Below are positions 23,700 to 32,551 of a stretch of DNA of 35,523 nt, piece after piece. The notes under the pieces were generated by a model that saw nothing but the letters and a program-made list of their open reading frames with translations, ran no database searches and had not been told where the DNA came from. Within the stretch, counting starts at the first letter, position 1. Each line of letters begins with the position of its first letter. The DNA is from Phycisphaerales bacterium (GTDB lineage: Bacteria; Planctomycetota; Phycisphaerae; Phycisphaerales; UBA1924), in the NCBI GenBank assembly GCA_019750095.1, contig JAIEOW010000096.1, positions 1 through 35,523 of the forward strand, given 5' to 3'. Both the position numbers and the translations under genes were made by a program.

Positions 23700-24698
23700 G
23701 TGCGGATCTTCTGGATCATCCTCGCCCTCCTGATCGTCCTCACCGCAGGCATCTGGCTCCTCCGCGCCACTCCCTCGGCCGCACCTTCAACCATCGCGCC
23801 ATCGCCCACCGCGCCGCAGCCCATCGTGACCCCACCGCAGGTGCCCGATCTCCCAATCCCCGACGCCCCGATCGCCAAGTCCGAAACACCAGCAAGCCCA
23901 GCCGCTACCCAACCTCCAGCAATCTCAACGCCAGAGCCAGCTCCCGCGCCCGCCGTCCATCCAACCCCCGAGCCCGCGCCCGCACCCGCCCAGCCCGCCA
24001 CCTCCAGCGAAACCCTCGCCGCGATTCGCCAAGACCTCGCCAACCTCGTGGGCGGCGACGATCTCGCCATCAAACCCGTCACCCCGCCAGCATCGCTCGA
24101 CGATCAGGCCAACGTTAGCGCGTCCACCCTCCCCGGCACCAACATCCCCGCCACGCCGCGTGCCGTCTCGAGCGCACCGCCCACCGATCCAAACGCCCCC
24201 GCCAAGCTCGAACCCCAGGACGACGGCACCACCCTCGTCGATGGCCGTTTCCTCATCAAGGGCGACGGCAGCAAAGCCAACCCCTATCGCGTGACATGGG
24301 AAATGCTCATGTCCGCCCAAGATTCCTATCAGCCGCGGCTGGGCCGCAAGATCATCCCCGACCGCGTCAAAATGCTCGACGGCAAGTGGGTCAAGATCTC
24401 CGGCTACATCGCCTTCCCGCTCATGGCCCAGAGCAACGACGAAATGCTCATGATGCTCAACCAGTGGGACGGTTGCTGCATCGGCGTCCCGCCCACGCCC
24501 TTCGACGCCGTCGAAGTCAAACTGAAGAAAGCCGCCGTCGGCGACGACCGCATGCGCGTCAGCGGCACCCTCGTCGGCATTCTCCGCGTCGATCCCTACC
24601 TGGTCAAAGACTGGCTCGTCAGCTTGTATCTCATGGACGACGGCGAAATGATCGAACTCGCCGGCCAGGCCGCCCCCAAGGGCGAGCACGCGAAGTAA
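23700..24698 (+). CDS. Membrane-anchored protein with DUF3299-like domain
   Basis: 332 residues from GTG 23700, with AAGGG about 6 bases upstream; earlier in-frame starts would translate the repeat doublet. One N-terminal membrane helix ('IFWIILALLIVLTAGIWLL'), then about 140 residues of Pro/Ala-rich linker, then a compact domain from about residue 180. The domain has 'DGKWVKISGYIAFPL' and 'QWDGCCIGVPPTPFDAVEV', resembling the DUF3299 pattern: a 'GY.xPL' strand followed by a Cys-containing 'xPPxP' turn. It should lie on the outer face of the cytoplasmic membrane. Being third in line after the ATPase and permease, it may act with that transporter. I recall DUF3299-like proteins next to LolD/FtsX pairs in other genomes but cannot verify this here. 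Confidence 0.75.
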   Translation: MRIFWIILALLIVLTAGIWLLRATPSAAPSTIAPSPTAPQPIVTPPQVPDLPIPDAPIAKSETPASPAATQPPAISTPEPAPAPAVHPTPEPAPAPAQPATSSETLAAIRQDLANLVGGDDLAIKPVTPPASLDDQANVSASTLPGTNIPATPRAVSSAPPTDPNAPAKLEPQDDGTTLVDGRFLIKGDGSKANPYRVTWEMLMSAQDSYQPRLGRKIIPDRVKMLDGKWVKISGYIAFPLMAQSNDEMLMMLNQWDGCCIGVPPTPFDAVEVKLKKAAVGDDRMRVSGTLVGILRVDPYLVKDWLVSLYLMDDGEMIELAGQAAPKGEHAK

Positions 24699-25334
24699 AG
24701 CTCAATCGAGTTCATGCTCAGGCGCGCGGCGACCGCCTCGCTCTCTCCACACCTCGGTTCTTCAGCCCGAAGGGCTGGCCTTTCGTAGCCGGGGTGTGGA
24801 GCGCAGCGACACCCCCGGAAGAGCGGGCTCACGCCAGATCGCACTCCGAAGGAGTGCTCGCAACACAGAACGCGAGTTCAAGGCACACGCTTTCGAAGTG
24901 CACGCCATCAATGAGCAACAGCGCGGCCCCACCACAAGCGTCTTCTCCGCCCCTCCGCCATCTCCGCGTTCCGCCTCAAAAAGCGACGCGGCCAGCCGAG
25001 CGTCGAACGCGATCGCGTGTTTCACGCCAACGGGGACTGACCGGGCACCCGCGGACGCGAAAGAGCGTTCACGTCGACCTCGCGGCTAGCCGCATCGCGG
25101 AGAGTGACCGCTCAGCGAACTTCGCACGCAAAGATCAACCACCCGCACGTCCGTGCACGGCTGCCCTCTCGCCATCCTGTTCAGCCCACCCGTCCCGCCC
25201 GCACCTCTCCACCCATCCACATTCATGCTACGGCGTTGCACACTCTTCGCAAGTGCAAACATGCATTGTGCACGCAAGTTGTTTCATGCCCACTCCCCAC
25301 TTGGGGGCAGAACATTGCCTGTCTGCGCGGTTAT
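24699..25334. other. Repeat-rich intergenic stretch
   Basis: No gene seen. It contains three-hairpin element E (24763-24857), a CTCCGC-rich unit near 24945 and several weaker GC-rich palindromes. It separates the convergent DUF3299-like and acyltransferase genes. Confidence 0.65.
24763..24857 (+). repeat. Three-hairpin repeat element, copy E
   Basis: Hairpin 1: CAGCCC-GAA-GGGCTG (24763-24777). An 11-nt linker ends in TAG. Hairpin 2 (24789-24818) has a CCGGGGT/ACCCCCGG outer stem and a diverged inner part. After 22 nt comes hairpin 3, GCACTCC-GAA-GGAGTGC (24841-24857). Stem sequences differ from A, B and C, but pairing and spacing are kept. Confidence 0.82.
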
Positions 25335-26045
25335 TCAGACCTCGGCGAGCGCACGCCTTGCCGATTCCTCAAGTGATCGTGCGATCTCCGTAGGCCGCGC
25401 CGCCCCCGCGCTCTCACGCGCTTCGCGCAGCTCCACAAACCGCACACGCGAATCACTCGGCGTCACCACCGCCGCGTAGGCCGTCGATGCATCCGGTGCG
25501 CCGATCACCACCGCCAGCAGCACCCGCGCCCGCGCCTTGTGCACAAGCAGCCCCACACCCGGTTCAAAAGGCATCAGCACGCCATACGGCCGCTCAATTC
25601 CCCCCTCGGCAAAGATCCCAAGCACGCCGCCCGATTCCAGATGCCGCAGCGCCGTCCGCACCGCCAAGGTGTCGCGGCCGTTCCGCTCCACGGGAATGAT
25701 CTCCAGCCAGTCCCACACCGGCTGCAGCAGCGGCGTCATCATCTCCCGCATCATCATCCATCGAATGAAGAACGGACAACACGCCTGAATCAGAATCGGG
25801 TCCACGCCACTGGCATGATTCGACACCACGATCACCGGCTCGCCGCGCTTCACCGCGGCCGCCGCAAGGTCCACAAGCTCCCGCCGCTCACATCGCAGTC
25901 CGTGCACCAGACGCACATACCCATCGATCGCCAGCATCGCCAACCCCGAGAGCACGTCCCCGCGCACATCGCGCGCCAGCACGGCCCGGGTGAGCACCGC
26001 CAGCCACACCCACGCCGCCAGCCCCAGGATGATCCACGTCAACAT
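25335..26045 (-). CDS. 1-acyl-glycerol-3-phosphate acyltransferase-like (PlsC family)
   Basis: 236 residues. PlsC-family enzymes acylate lysophosphatidic acid or related acceptors at the membrane. An N-terminal helix (residues 2-24) anchors it. The HX4D motif is 'NHASGVD' (His77, Asp82), a second block gives 'EIIPVERNG', and 'FAEGGI' (145-150) stands in for the usual FPEGTR. 'Met-Met-Met' and Trp-rich residues near 96-114 suit a membrane-facing groove. ATG 26045 shares one base with the stop of the peptidase gene (TGATG), so it is probably translated by coupling; a GTG one codon upstream is an alternative. The Ala and Gly in FAEGGI are unusual, so the acceptor may not be the classical one. 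Confidence 0.85.
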   Translation of the reverse strand: MLTWIILGLAAWVWLAVLTRAVLARDVRGDVLSGLAMLAIDGYVRLVHGLRCERRELVDLAAAAVKRGEPVIVVSNHASGVDPILIQACCPFFIRWMMMREMMTPLLQPVWDWLEIIPVERNGRDTLAVRTALRHLESGGVLGIFAEGGIERPYGVLMPFEPGVGLLVHKARARVLLAVVIGAPDASTAYAAVVTPSDSRVRFVELREARESAGAARPTEIARSLEESARRALAEV

Positions 26046-27793
26046 CACGCCGGCAACATCTCCAGCTCTCGCTCCACCGCCTCAGCAACCTGCGCAATCG
26101 GCTTCTCCGAAAAATCCAACCTCAACCCCGCCGCCTCGAACAACTGCGGCAACGGCTTGCTCCCGCCCAGCGTCAGCGCACGCACATATGCGTCCACCGC
26201 CGCCCGCTCTCCCTCACGCTTGCTCTTCAGCCACAGCGACAGCGCTCCGAGCTGCGCGATCCCATACTCGATGTAATACAACGCATGCCCGTACAGGTGC
26301 CCCTGCTTCTGCCACAGACTCTCCCGCTCGGCCGTCAGCCCATCCCAGCTCACGCCGCGACCAAACCGCTGATCCAATGACAACCAGAACGCATCACGCT
26401 GGCTGTGCGTGTGCTTGGGGTTCCGATACATCCAGTGCTGAAAGCAGTCGATCGTCGCGATCCACGCCAGGATCGTGATCGAATCCTCCAGATGCTCTCG
26501 CCGCGCCCGCGCCAGCGATTCCTCATCCTTGTAAAAGCCCCCGTTCACGCCCCAGTGCGGCATGGTCAGGTGCTCCATGCTCATGCTCGCCACCTCGGCA
26601 AACTCAATCGGGCTGTGCCGATAGTCCAGCAGCGGCTCGTTCTCCGCCAGCATCGAGTGAAACGCGTGCCCCGCCTCGTGAACCATCGTCATCACGTCCC
26701 GATGCAGCCCCGCCGCGTTCATGAAGATAAACGGCTTGCGGCTCGCATCGCGCACATACTGATACCCGCCCGGGCGCTTGCCCTTGCGGGTGTCCAGATC
26801 CAGATACTCCGTCACGAGCGCCGCATCCGCCGAGCCCTCTTCCGCTCCGCCGCCAAGCCGCCGCGTCATGCTCGCCAGACGCGGATCCAGCGCATCCATC
26901 ACGGCCTGCGTCTTGCGCATCAGATCACGCCCGCCCGAGAACGGCTTCAGGCCCGCACGACCCTTGATATCCGCGTTCAAATCCCACGGGCGCAGCACAT
27001 CCACACCCAGCGCCCGCGCTCGCCGAGCGTCCAGACGACGGATGAGCGGCGTCACGTGCTTCTCCACCGACGTCCAGAACGTTTCACAGTCCTTGGGCGA
27101 GTAGTCAAACCGCTGCTTCTCCTTGAACGCATACTCCACAAAGCTCGGGCAGTCCGCGTTCTGGGCAACCTGATTGCGCAGCCCCACCATCTTGTCCAGC
27201 AGTTCATCCAGCGCGCCCCGATCCCGCAATCGACGCTGCGCCACCGCACGCCACGCCCCCTCGCGCATCCCGCGCTCCGGCCGCAAGAGATACTGCGTCA
27301 TCTGCGGCAGCGTCTTCTCGCCCCCATCAAACTGCACCGTTTGTGCACCGGAAATCTTGCCGAACTCCTGCGACAGCTTCGCCAGTTCCGTCTGCAGCGG
27401 CACGTTCTCTTCGCGAAACAGCTCCACGCTCGCCCGCTTGGATCGCTCCAGCACGAGATACCGCTCACGATCGAGTCCAAAACGCGCGTGCAGCTCCACC
27501 TGCCGCTTGTCGAGTTCAAACCCCGCCACCTCGAGCTTCGGCCCGGTCTCTTCCAGATACGCCGTGTACGCGCTCGCGAGTGCTTGGTCGTCGGTGTTGC
27601 AACTGGTGGCGATGTACAGATTCGCCCGCGCCTCACTGCACGCCGCGTCCAGATCGCTGCGATCGATCAGCCACTCTTCAAATCCCGAAGCCGACTCGAC
27701 CGCGCGGCTCTTGAGCCCCTCCACCAGCGGCTGAATCTGCGCCCACTGCGTGGCATCGAGCGAGGAAGGAACGAAGCGGTTCGTGCTCATCAT
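26045..27793 (-). CDS. M3 family oligoendopeptidase (PepF-like)
   Basis: 582 residues, the usual length for PepF-type peptidases, which degrade short peptides in the cytoplasm. The zinc site is 'VHEAGHAFHSML' with His372, Glu373 and His376, and Glu400 in 'IEFAEVASMSMEH' is placed as the third ligand. Other family features are 'PGGYQY', 'PFIFMNAAGLHRDVMTM', and an N-terminal all-helical lobe covering roughly residues 20-200. There is no signal peptide. Two adjacent ATGs could start it; the first is given, and the ribosome site is weak. It heads a two-gene unit with the PlsC-like acyltransferase. A terminator for the upstream genes lies 19 bp before its start. Confidence 0.93.
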   Translation of the reverse strand: MMSTNRFVPSSLDATQWAQIQPLVEGLKSRAVESASGFEEWLIDRSDLDAACSEARANLYIATSCNTDDQALASAYTAYLEETGPKLEVAGFELDKRQVELHARFGLDRERYLVLERSKRASVELFREENVPLQTELAKLSQEFGKISGAQTVQFDGGEKTLPQMTQYLLRPERGMREGAWRAVAQRRLRDRGALDELLDKMVGLRNQVAQNADCPSFVEYAFKEKQRFDYSPKDCETFWTSVEKHVTPLIRRLDARRARALGVDVLRPWDLNADIKGRAGLKPFSGGRDLMRKTQAVMDALDPRLASMTRRLGGGAEEGSADAALVTEYLDLDTRKGKRPGGYQYVRDASRKPFIFMNAAGLHRDVMTMVHEAGHAFHSMLAENEPLLDYRHSPIEFAEVASMSMEHLTMPHWGVNGGFYKDEESLARARREHLEDSITILAWIATIDCFQHWMYRNPKHTHSQRDAFWLSLDQRFGRGVSWDGLTAERESLWQKQGHLYGHALYYIEYGIAQLGALSLWLKSKREGERAAVDAYVRALTLGGSKPLPQLFEAAGLRLDFSEKPIAQVAEAVERELEMLPA

Positions 27794-27811
27794 CCCGCAC
27801 GATAGGCGAGG

Positions 27812-27850
27812 GCAAAAAGCAAGCGGGCCCCGGACGAATCCGGAGCCCGC
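27812..27850 (-). terminator. Rho-independent terminator of the ClpP-fold-like gene pair
   Basis: On the minus strand, GCGGGC TCCGG ATTCG TCCGGG GCCCGC (27823-27850) forms a GC-rich stem with a one-base bulge, followed by GCTTTTTGC. It lies 30 bp after the stop of the 27881-29161 gene. Confidence 0.85.
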
Positions 27851-27880
27851 GTTGGAGGATCCCTGCTGGTCAGAGTCCGA

Positions 27881-29161
27881 TCATGGGCCCTTGGCGAGGT
27901 TGCGGAGCAGCTCTTCCTGCTCGGCAAACCACTCGTCGTCCGTGCCGTACATCAGCGGAAAGTTCGGGTTGCGGCCGACGGCGGTCTTCAGCTCGTTGAG
28001 GAATCGCCTGGCCTGTGCGATCATCTGGCCCCGGCGCTCCTTGTCCTGCAGCGACGCCGCCAGTTGCACGGCCTCCTGGTACTTCGTCGCGATCTCGTTG
28101 AATCGCTTCGAGGTCGCGTCGTTCTCACGCAGACTCTTGTCGATCATCGCCGAGGCCTCCGGCGCGACCCACTCGACCTCCTGAAGGTCCATGGCCTTGG
28201 CCAGCTCTTCGCGGGTATCGGCGATGCCCTTCGCAAACTTGGTCTTCACCGCCTGGCTGGCATTGATCGTGAACACCTCGTCCTTGCGATTCAGCACCAG
28301 CTCACCGTTCTCGTCCTGACGCCAGATCACCTCGCCGGTGGCCTTGTCAAAGTCGACCGACAGCGGCTCCTGGATCTGCATCGACCGCATGATCCGGAAG
28401 TCCTTCTTGCCCTTGATCGAGGCCTTCTCCATCTGCGCGAGCACGCTCTCCAGACGCATGCCCTTGGAGGCGTTCAGTCGGCCTGAGAACTCCGTGCACG
28501 CGCCCATGTTGCCACGCGTGAAGAAGTAGTACTCCTCGATCGTCCATGGCGACATCGCCGCCGCGGAGATCGCCGACTCCACCCAGCCGACCGTGCGGAA
28601 GTTCGGCTTGTACTCATACTCGAACAGATCCTGGAACTTGGGCATCTCCAGCGACAGGCCGCCGCCGGAGTTGATCCGGATCACGACGATCTCGGCATTG
28701 GCCTTCTTGAGCAGCGGAATCGCGTCACGGAACGCCTTCACGCTGATCTCCAGACCCACCGTGCTGCCGACCGACCCCTGCCAATCACTCGGCGGTCCGA
28801 AGTTCAGAACCGCCACGCGGGTCGCCCCCGTGTGCTTGTTCGCATCCGTCTTCGCTTCGGGCTTCTTGGCCTCTTCTTCCTTCTTCAAGTTCTCATCGGT
28901 CTTGGGCGTCGCGTCCTCACGCTCGATCTTCAGGATCTGGTCCGTCGTGAACATCTCCTCACGCTCGACCGTTCCGGTCTTCACGCGGAAGAAGACAAAG
29001 CCCTGGCCCTCGCGGACCACCTTGCCCTCGATCACCCGCCCATCCTTCAGGTGGATCTTGTCCGCGAGCGCGCTGGTCGTCGTCGAGAGCAACGCCCCCG
29101 CGATCACCACGCCCATCACCATCGATTTCATGAGCATCCGAATGTTCGAAAGCATGTGCAT
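27881..29161 (-). CDS. Exported ClpP/crotonase-fold-like protein (NfeD/S49-like), active-site serine plausible
   Basis: 426 residues from ATG 29161, which has GGAGA about 5 bases upstream; the frame extends to 29236 with a less likely start. The signal peptide ends near 'TTTSALA'. Residues 36-80 form a small beta unit ('IHLKDGRVIEGKVVREG', 'TVEREEMFTTDQILKIERE'). A Lys/Glu-rich linker follows, then a domain beginning 'TRVAVLNFG' with 'IVVIRINSGGGLSLEM' and 'VGWVESAISAAAMSPW'. This recalls the strand, Gly-rich oxyanion loop and Ser-containing helix start of ClpP-class periplasmic proteases (NfeD, SppA). The C-terminus is helical. Proteolysis is inferred, not shown. It is the downstream member of a tandem paralogous pair with the 29244 gene and ends at a clear terminator. 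Confidence 0.75.
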   Translation of the reverse strand: MHMLSNIRMLMKSMVMGVVIAGALLSTTTSALADKIHLKDGRVIEGKVVREGQGFVFFRVKTGTVEREEMFTTDQILKIEREDATPKTDENLKKEEEAKKPEAKTDANKHTGATRVAVLNFGPPSDWQGSVGSTVGLEISVKAFRDAIPLLKKANAEIVVIRINSGGGLSLEMPKFQDLFEYEYKPNFRTVGWVESAISAAAMSPWTIEEYYFFTRGNMGACTEFSGRLNASKGMRLESVLAQMEKASIKGKKDFRIMRSMQIQEPLSVDFDKATGEVIWRQDENGELVLNRKDEVFTINASQAVKTKFAKGIADTREELAKAMDLQEVEWVAPEASAMIDKSLRENDATSKRFNEIATKYQEAVQLAASLQDKERRGQMIAQARRFLNELKTAVGRNPNFPLMYGTDDEWFAEQEELLRNLAKGP

Positions 29162-29243
29162 CTTTCTCCAGGCAAGCCATCGGACCATGCCGAGGCCGTG
29201 TTGTGTTTGAACGCTGACGACCCTTTGAATATCCATCCATCCA

Positions 29244-30782
29244 TCACGGACGATCGAGCTTCTGCGCGGTCTGGATGCGATTGATCACCAGGTGAGTCTG
29301 CGTCAGCAGGTCCTCGGGCGCTCCAAGTCGCTCGGCGCTGATCGCCTCGATGTATCGCTCCACCACCGACTGCAACTGCCGCAGAATGTTGATCTGCTGC
29401 GTCCGCGCCGCCGTCCGCTCCTTGAACCCGCCCGGCGGACGGACTTCCACGGCCTGGAACTGCCGGATCAGACGCAACGCATCCTGCTCGGCCTTGTTCA
29501 GATCCTTCGACCAGTCGCTGAAAATCTTCTTGCTGTTGTTCTTGACGATCGCGTAGTTCCGCGTCACACCGATGCTGGAGAGAATGTCCTCCACGCTGCT
29601 CGCCGTGCCTTTGCTGAACCCGATGTCAAAGGCCGTTCGGGCATCCAGCGTCAGAAGGTCGTTCCCCTTCATCCGAACCCGGTCGGCCAGCGAGTCCGCA
29701 TTGTCCGCGTTCGACAGACCGTCATCCTTCAGCACCAGCCACTCCGGCCCCGGCGGGGTCTTGTCCTCGAGGAACTCGGCCTTCCCGCCCACGATCCGAT
29801 AGCTCAGCACATACGTCGTCCACGTCATCGCCCGCATGATGCGCCCGTCGTGCCCGCCCTGCTCGGCAAGCCCGATCGCCCGCGCCAGACGCAGCGACTG
29901 CTGCTTCCTCTGCGCCACCACGTCGCCGACGTTCTGGAACAGCAGATCCAGCCCGCCGATGCCGCCGTGGAAGCCGTCCGGCGTGAAGTAGATCTCCGGG
30001 AACGTGAACGGATAGAACGCACCGCCGCCCAGGGCGCGATTGATCCACGCGATCTTCCTCGGCTTCACCACAAACGCCTTGTCATCCCGAATCCGATCGG
30101 TGATCAGCGTGTCCAGTTCGCGGGCCGTCTCAAGCGCACCATACACCTGCCCGTTGTACCCCTGGTGCGCGAAGTCCACCGCCTGCCCGTCCTGACCGGG
30201 AAAGCCATGCTCAAACCGCACGATGAGCACATCCGGTTGCACCCGCAGGATGTCCTCCATCACTTCCTTCACCGGAGTCTTGGACACCTGACGCCCAAAC
30301 TCTCCAGCAAAGGTCATGATGTACACCTTCGTTGCGCCAGCCGCCACCGGCTTGCCCGAGATGTCCACCAACTGGCCTTCGTCAACCTTCACCGCCGGCG
30401 CATCTTTCTTCTCGTCCTTCTTCTCATCCTTCCCCTCAGCCCCCTCCGCCGCGCTCGGCTTGAACTCGTTCCGCTTGATCTCCAGGATCTCGCTCTTGGC
30501 GTAGCTCACCGGCGTACGCAGCGTCCCCACGATCACCAGAAACCGCACCGAGCTCTCGGTCTCTTCAAGAATCACGCCCTCGACCTTGTTCCCGTTCTTG
30601 AAGATCACCAGGTCGCGCTTCTCAAGCTTCGACAGGTCCTGCGGCTTGGCCGTCGCCGGCGTCGTTCCGCCCGTGCCCGTCTGCGCCGTCAGCGTCCCGG
30701 CGCAAGCCAGCAGCACCCCCGCCGCACACACGCCCATCGCCCACCGCTTCGTCCATCCCGTGTTTTGTCCCGTCGTGCTCAT
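29244..30782 (-). CDS. Exported ClpP-fold-like paralog, serine position replaced by glycine
   Basis: 512 residues from ATG 30782 (GAGGAA 7 bases upstream). The signal peptide ends near 'AGTLTAQ'. It is built like its neighbour: a beta unit ('LVIFKNGNKVEGVILEE', 'VSYAKSEILEIKRNE'), a Lys/Asp/Glu linker, then a domain starting 'TKVYIMTFAGEFGRQ' with 'PDVLIVRFEHGFPG'. Where the neighbour has 'ESAISAAAMSPW' this one has 'NRALGGGAFYPF', so the candidate nucleophile Ser is Gly. The domain is longer, with inserts around residues 190-240 and 300-340, and ends in a long helical region. It could be a non-catalytic partner or receptor for the neighbour. The two genes are 82 bp apart and probably co-transcribed. 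Confidence 0.75.
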   Translation of the reverse strand: MSTTGQNTGWTKRWAMGVCAAGVLLACAGTLTAQTGTGGTTPATAKPQDLSKLEKRDLVIFKNGNKVEGVILEETESSVRFLVIVGTLRTPVSYAKSEILEIKRNEFKPSAAEGAEGKDEKKDEKKDAPAVKVDEGQLVDISGKPVAAGATKVYIMTFAGEFGRQVSKTPVKEVMEDILRVQPDVLIVRFEHGFPGQDGQAVDFAHQGYNGQVYGALETARELDTLITDRIRDDKAFVVKPRKIAWINRALGGGAFYPFTFPEIYFTPDGFHGGIGGLDLLFQNVGDVVAQRKQQSLRLARAIGLAEQGGHDGRIMRAMTWTTYVLSYRIVGGKAEFLEDKTPPGPEWLVLKDDGLSNADNADSLADRVRMKGNDLLTLDARTAFDIGFSKGTASSVEDILSSIGVTRNYAIVKNNSKKIFSDWSKDLNKAEQDALRLIRQFQAVEVRPPGGFKERTAARTQQINILRQLQSVVERYIEAISAERLGAPEDLLTQTHLVINRIQTAQKLDRP

Positions 30783-30902
30783 AAGTCGTTCCTCGTGCTA
30801 TTGCGCCCAAGACCGATTCTTCGTCGGCCCGCTCGCCCTTGTTCGTGTGTGTCCATCTCTGCCGACGCAAGAAGACGCGACGGCCATCGTCCAGACCCCA
30901 AC

Positions 30903-32234
30903 TTAGACGTTCATCTCCCGCGCCAGTTCCATCCCCGCCTCCTTTGTACCAATACGCCCCTCCAACTGTGCATCCCGTACGGCATCCAGAATTCGGCGAA
31001 AGTTCGGGCCCGGCACAAATCCCGCGGCAATCAAATCATCCCCGGTCACCCAAATAGGTGGGTTGATCCCCACCCCATCTCCGGCCAAAGCCCGTAAATC
31101 CCCATCTATTCGCCCCGCCACTTCCCCATGCGTTGCCCGAACAATCTCTAGGGCCATCGCACACAACTTCCGCCCAGCCAACCGCTTACGCACCGCCACC
31201 GATCCACCCTCCCAGCGGCTCAGCAATCCCCGCACACACCGAAACACCTCATCCACATCCTCACTCTCCTGATTCGACAAACACAGCGCCAGCCGAAGCT
31301 CACTCGTCACCTTCCGAGCTTCCTGGTCCGAGAACCACGGCTGTTCCGCTCGCGCCATCCGATCCAGAGCCCACGCACACACCGCCACCGTCGACCCCGC
31401 ATCCCCCGGCAGGCCCGCCACACGCACCAGCGGCACCTTCGCGTTCACCCCAAGCACCGGCGCATCCAAGCCAAGTTCCTGCAACATCCCGAGCGCCTCG
31501 GCCCGCGTCGGGTGCGCCAGCATGCGCCGAAGTTCTTCCCCAATCCGCTCGCGGCTGACCCCGCGCAGCTCCCCCGCATGCCGACGGATCGCCTCCGCCG
31601 TCGCTTCGTCCAGCCGAAATCCCAGCCGCGATTCAAACCGCACCGCCCGCAGCGCACGCAGGTGATCCTCTTTCAATCGTCGATCCGGATCGCCCACGGC
31701 TCTCAGCACCCTGGCCCGCAGATCGTTCACCCCGCCCACAAAGTCGATTACGCGCCCCCGCAAATCGCCCGACAATGGCCCACCTTCTTCACCCGGCGCG
31801 GGTATATCCAGCGGGTCCAGAAACAACGCATTGATCGTGAAATCCCGCCGCTCCGCATCGCTCTGCGCATCCGAGAACCGAATCGTGTCCGGCCGCCGCG
31901 CGTCGGAATACGGCCCGTCGGATCGGAACGTCGCCACCTCCACATTCACACTCGCCCCAGCTTTTTCAAGCCCCTCCGCGGCGATGACGTCACCCGACAC
32001 ATGCACCAGCATCACCCCAAACGCCGCTCCCACCTCGCTCGCACGCGGAAACAGGGCCTTCACCCGCATGGGTGCCGCATCGGTCGCCACGTCAAAGTCC
32101 GTCGGATGCAGCCCGAGCAGCCCATCGCGCACGCACCCGCCGGCGAAATACGCCACATGCCCCGCGTCACGAAGACGCCGAACGATCCAGGTCGCCGCGG
32201 CCTGGGCACGTCGAGGATCACTGGCACGAGCCAT
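30903..32234 (-). CDS. CCA tRNA nucleotidyltransferase / poly(A) polymerase family
   Basis: 443 residues from ATG 32234; an upstream frame to 32291 gives an unlikely Arg-rich start. Class II nucleotidyltransferase motifs are in order: 'YFAGGCVRDGLLG' (about residues 29-41), metal-binding 'TDFDVATDA' with Asp46 and Asp48, 'RRDFTINAL' (129-137) and 'RLKEDHLRALRAVRF', the last typical of the neck domain. The family adds CCA to tRNA 3' ends (or only part of it), or polyadenylates RNA; sequence alone does not decide which. The helical C-terminal half carries no HD motif that I can see. It is cytoplasmic. It lies downstream of a divergent promoter region shared with the Cys-rich protein. Confidence 0.92.
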   Translation of the reverse strand: MARASDPRRAQAAATWIVRRLRDAGHVAYFAGGCVRDGLLGLHPTDFDVATDAAPMRVKALFPRASEVGAAFGVMLVHVSGDVIAAEGLEKAGASVNVEVATFRSDGPYSDARRPDTIRFSDAQSDAERRDFTINALFLDPLDIPAPGEEGGPLSGDLRGRVIDFVGGVNDLRARVLRAVGDPDRRLKEDHLRALRAVRFESRLGFRLDEATAEAIRRHAGELRGVSRERIGEELRRMLAHPTRAEALGMLQELGLDAPVLGVNAKVPLVRVAGLPGDAGSTVAVCAWALDRMARAEQPWFSDQEARKVTSELRLALCLSNQESEDVDEVFRCVRGLLSRWEGGSVAVRKRLAGRKLCAMALEIVRATHGEVAGRIDGDLRALAGDGVGINPPIWVTGDDLIAAGFVPGPNFRRILDAVRDAQLEGRIGTKEAGMELAREMNV

Positions 32235-32551
32235 AGATCGAATCCTAACGCACCCATCGCGGCATAACCGCCGCTTACGCGTGTTTCGCACTCAGAGCGT
32301 TCTGCAGGAAAATCATCTGGGCCCGCCCGCACTCTCCCAGCAACGTCCGATCTGTCGGCAAAGTCGAATCGGACCCAAGGGGTTTCTGAGCGTGTTCTCG
32401 GAACGCGACCGGGAGTCTTGAGGAACTTGTGTGGGTTCTCAGGGCAGCGTTGACCCTGAACACCCCCTGAGATCAGTGCGAGCAGAGACTTCGTTTGGCA
32501 TCCATACCGATGACTCGATGTGCTCGATCGTCGTCCGACGGAGGATCGCCC
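32235..32551. other. Divergent intergenic region
   Basis: No gene seen. Promoters for the nucleotidyltransferase (minus) and the Cys-rich protein (plus) should lie here. No convincing -35/-10 pair was found by eye. Confidence 0.55.
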
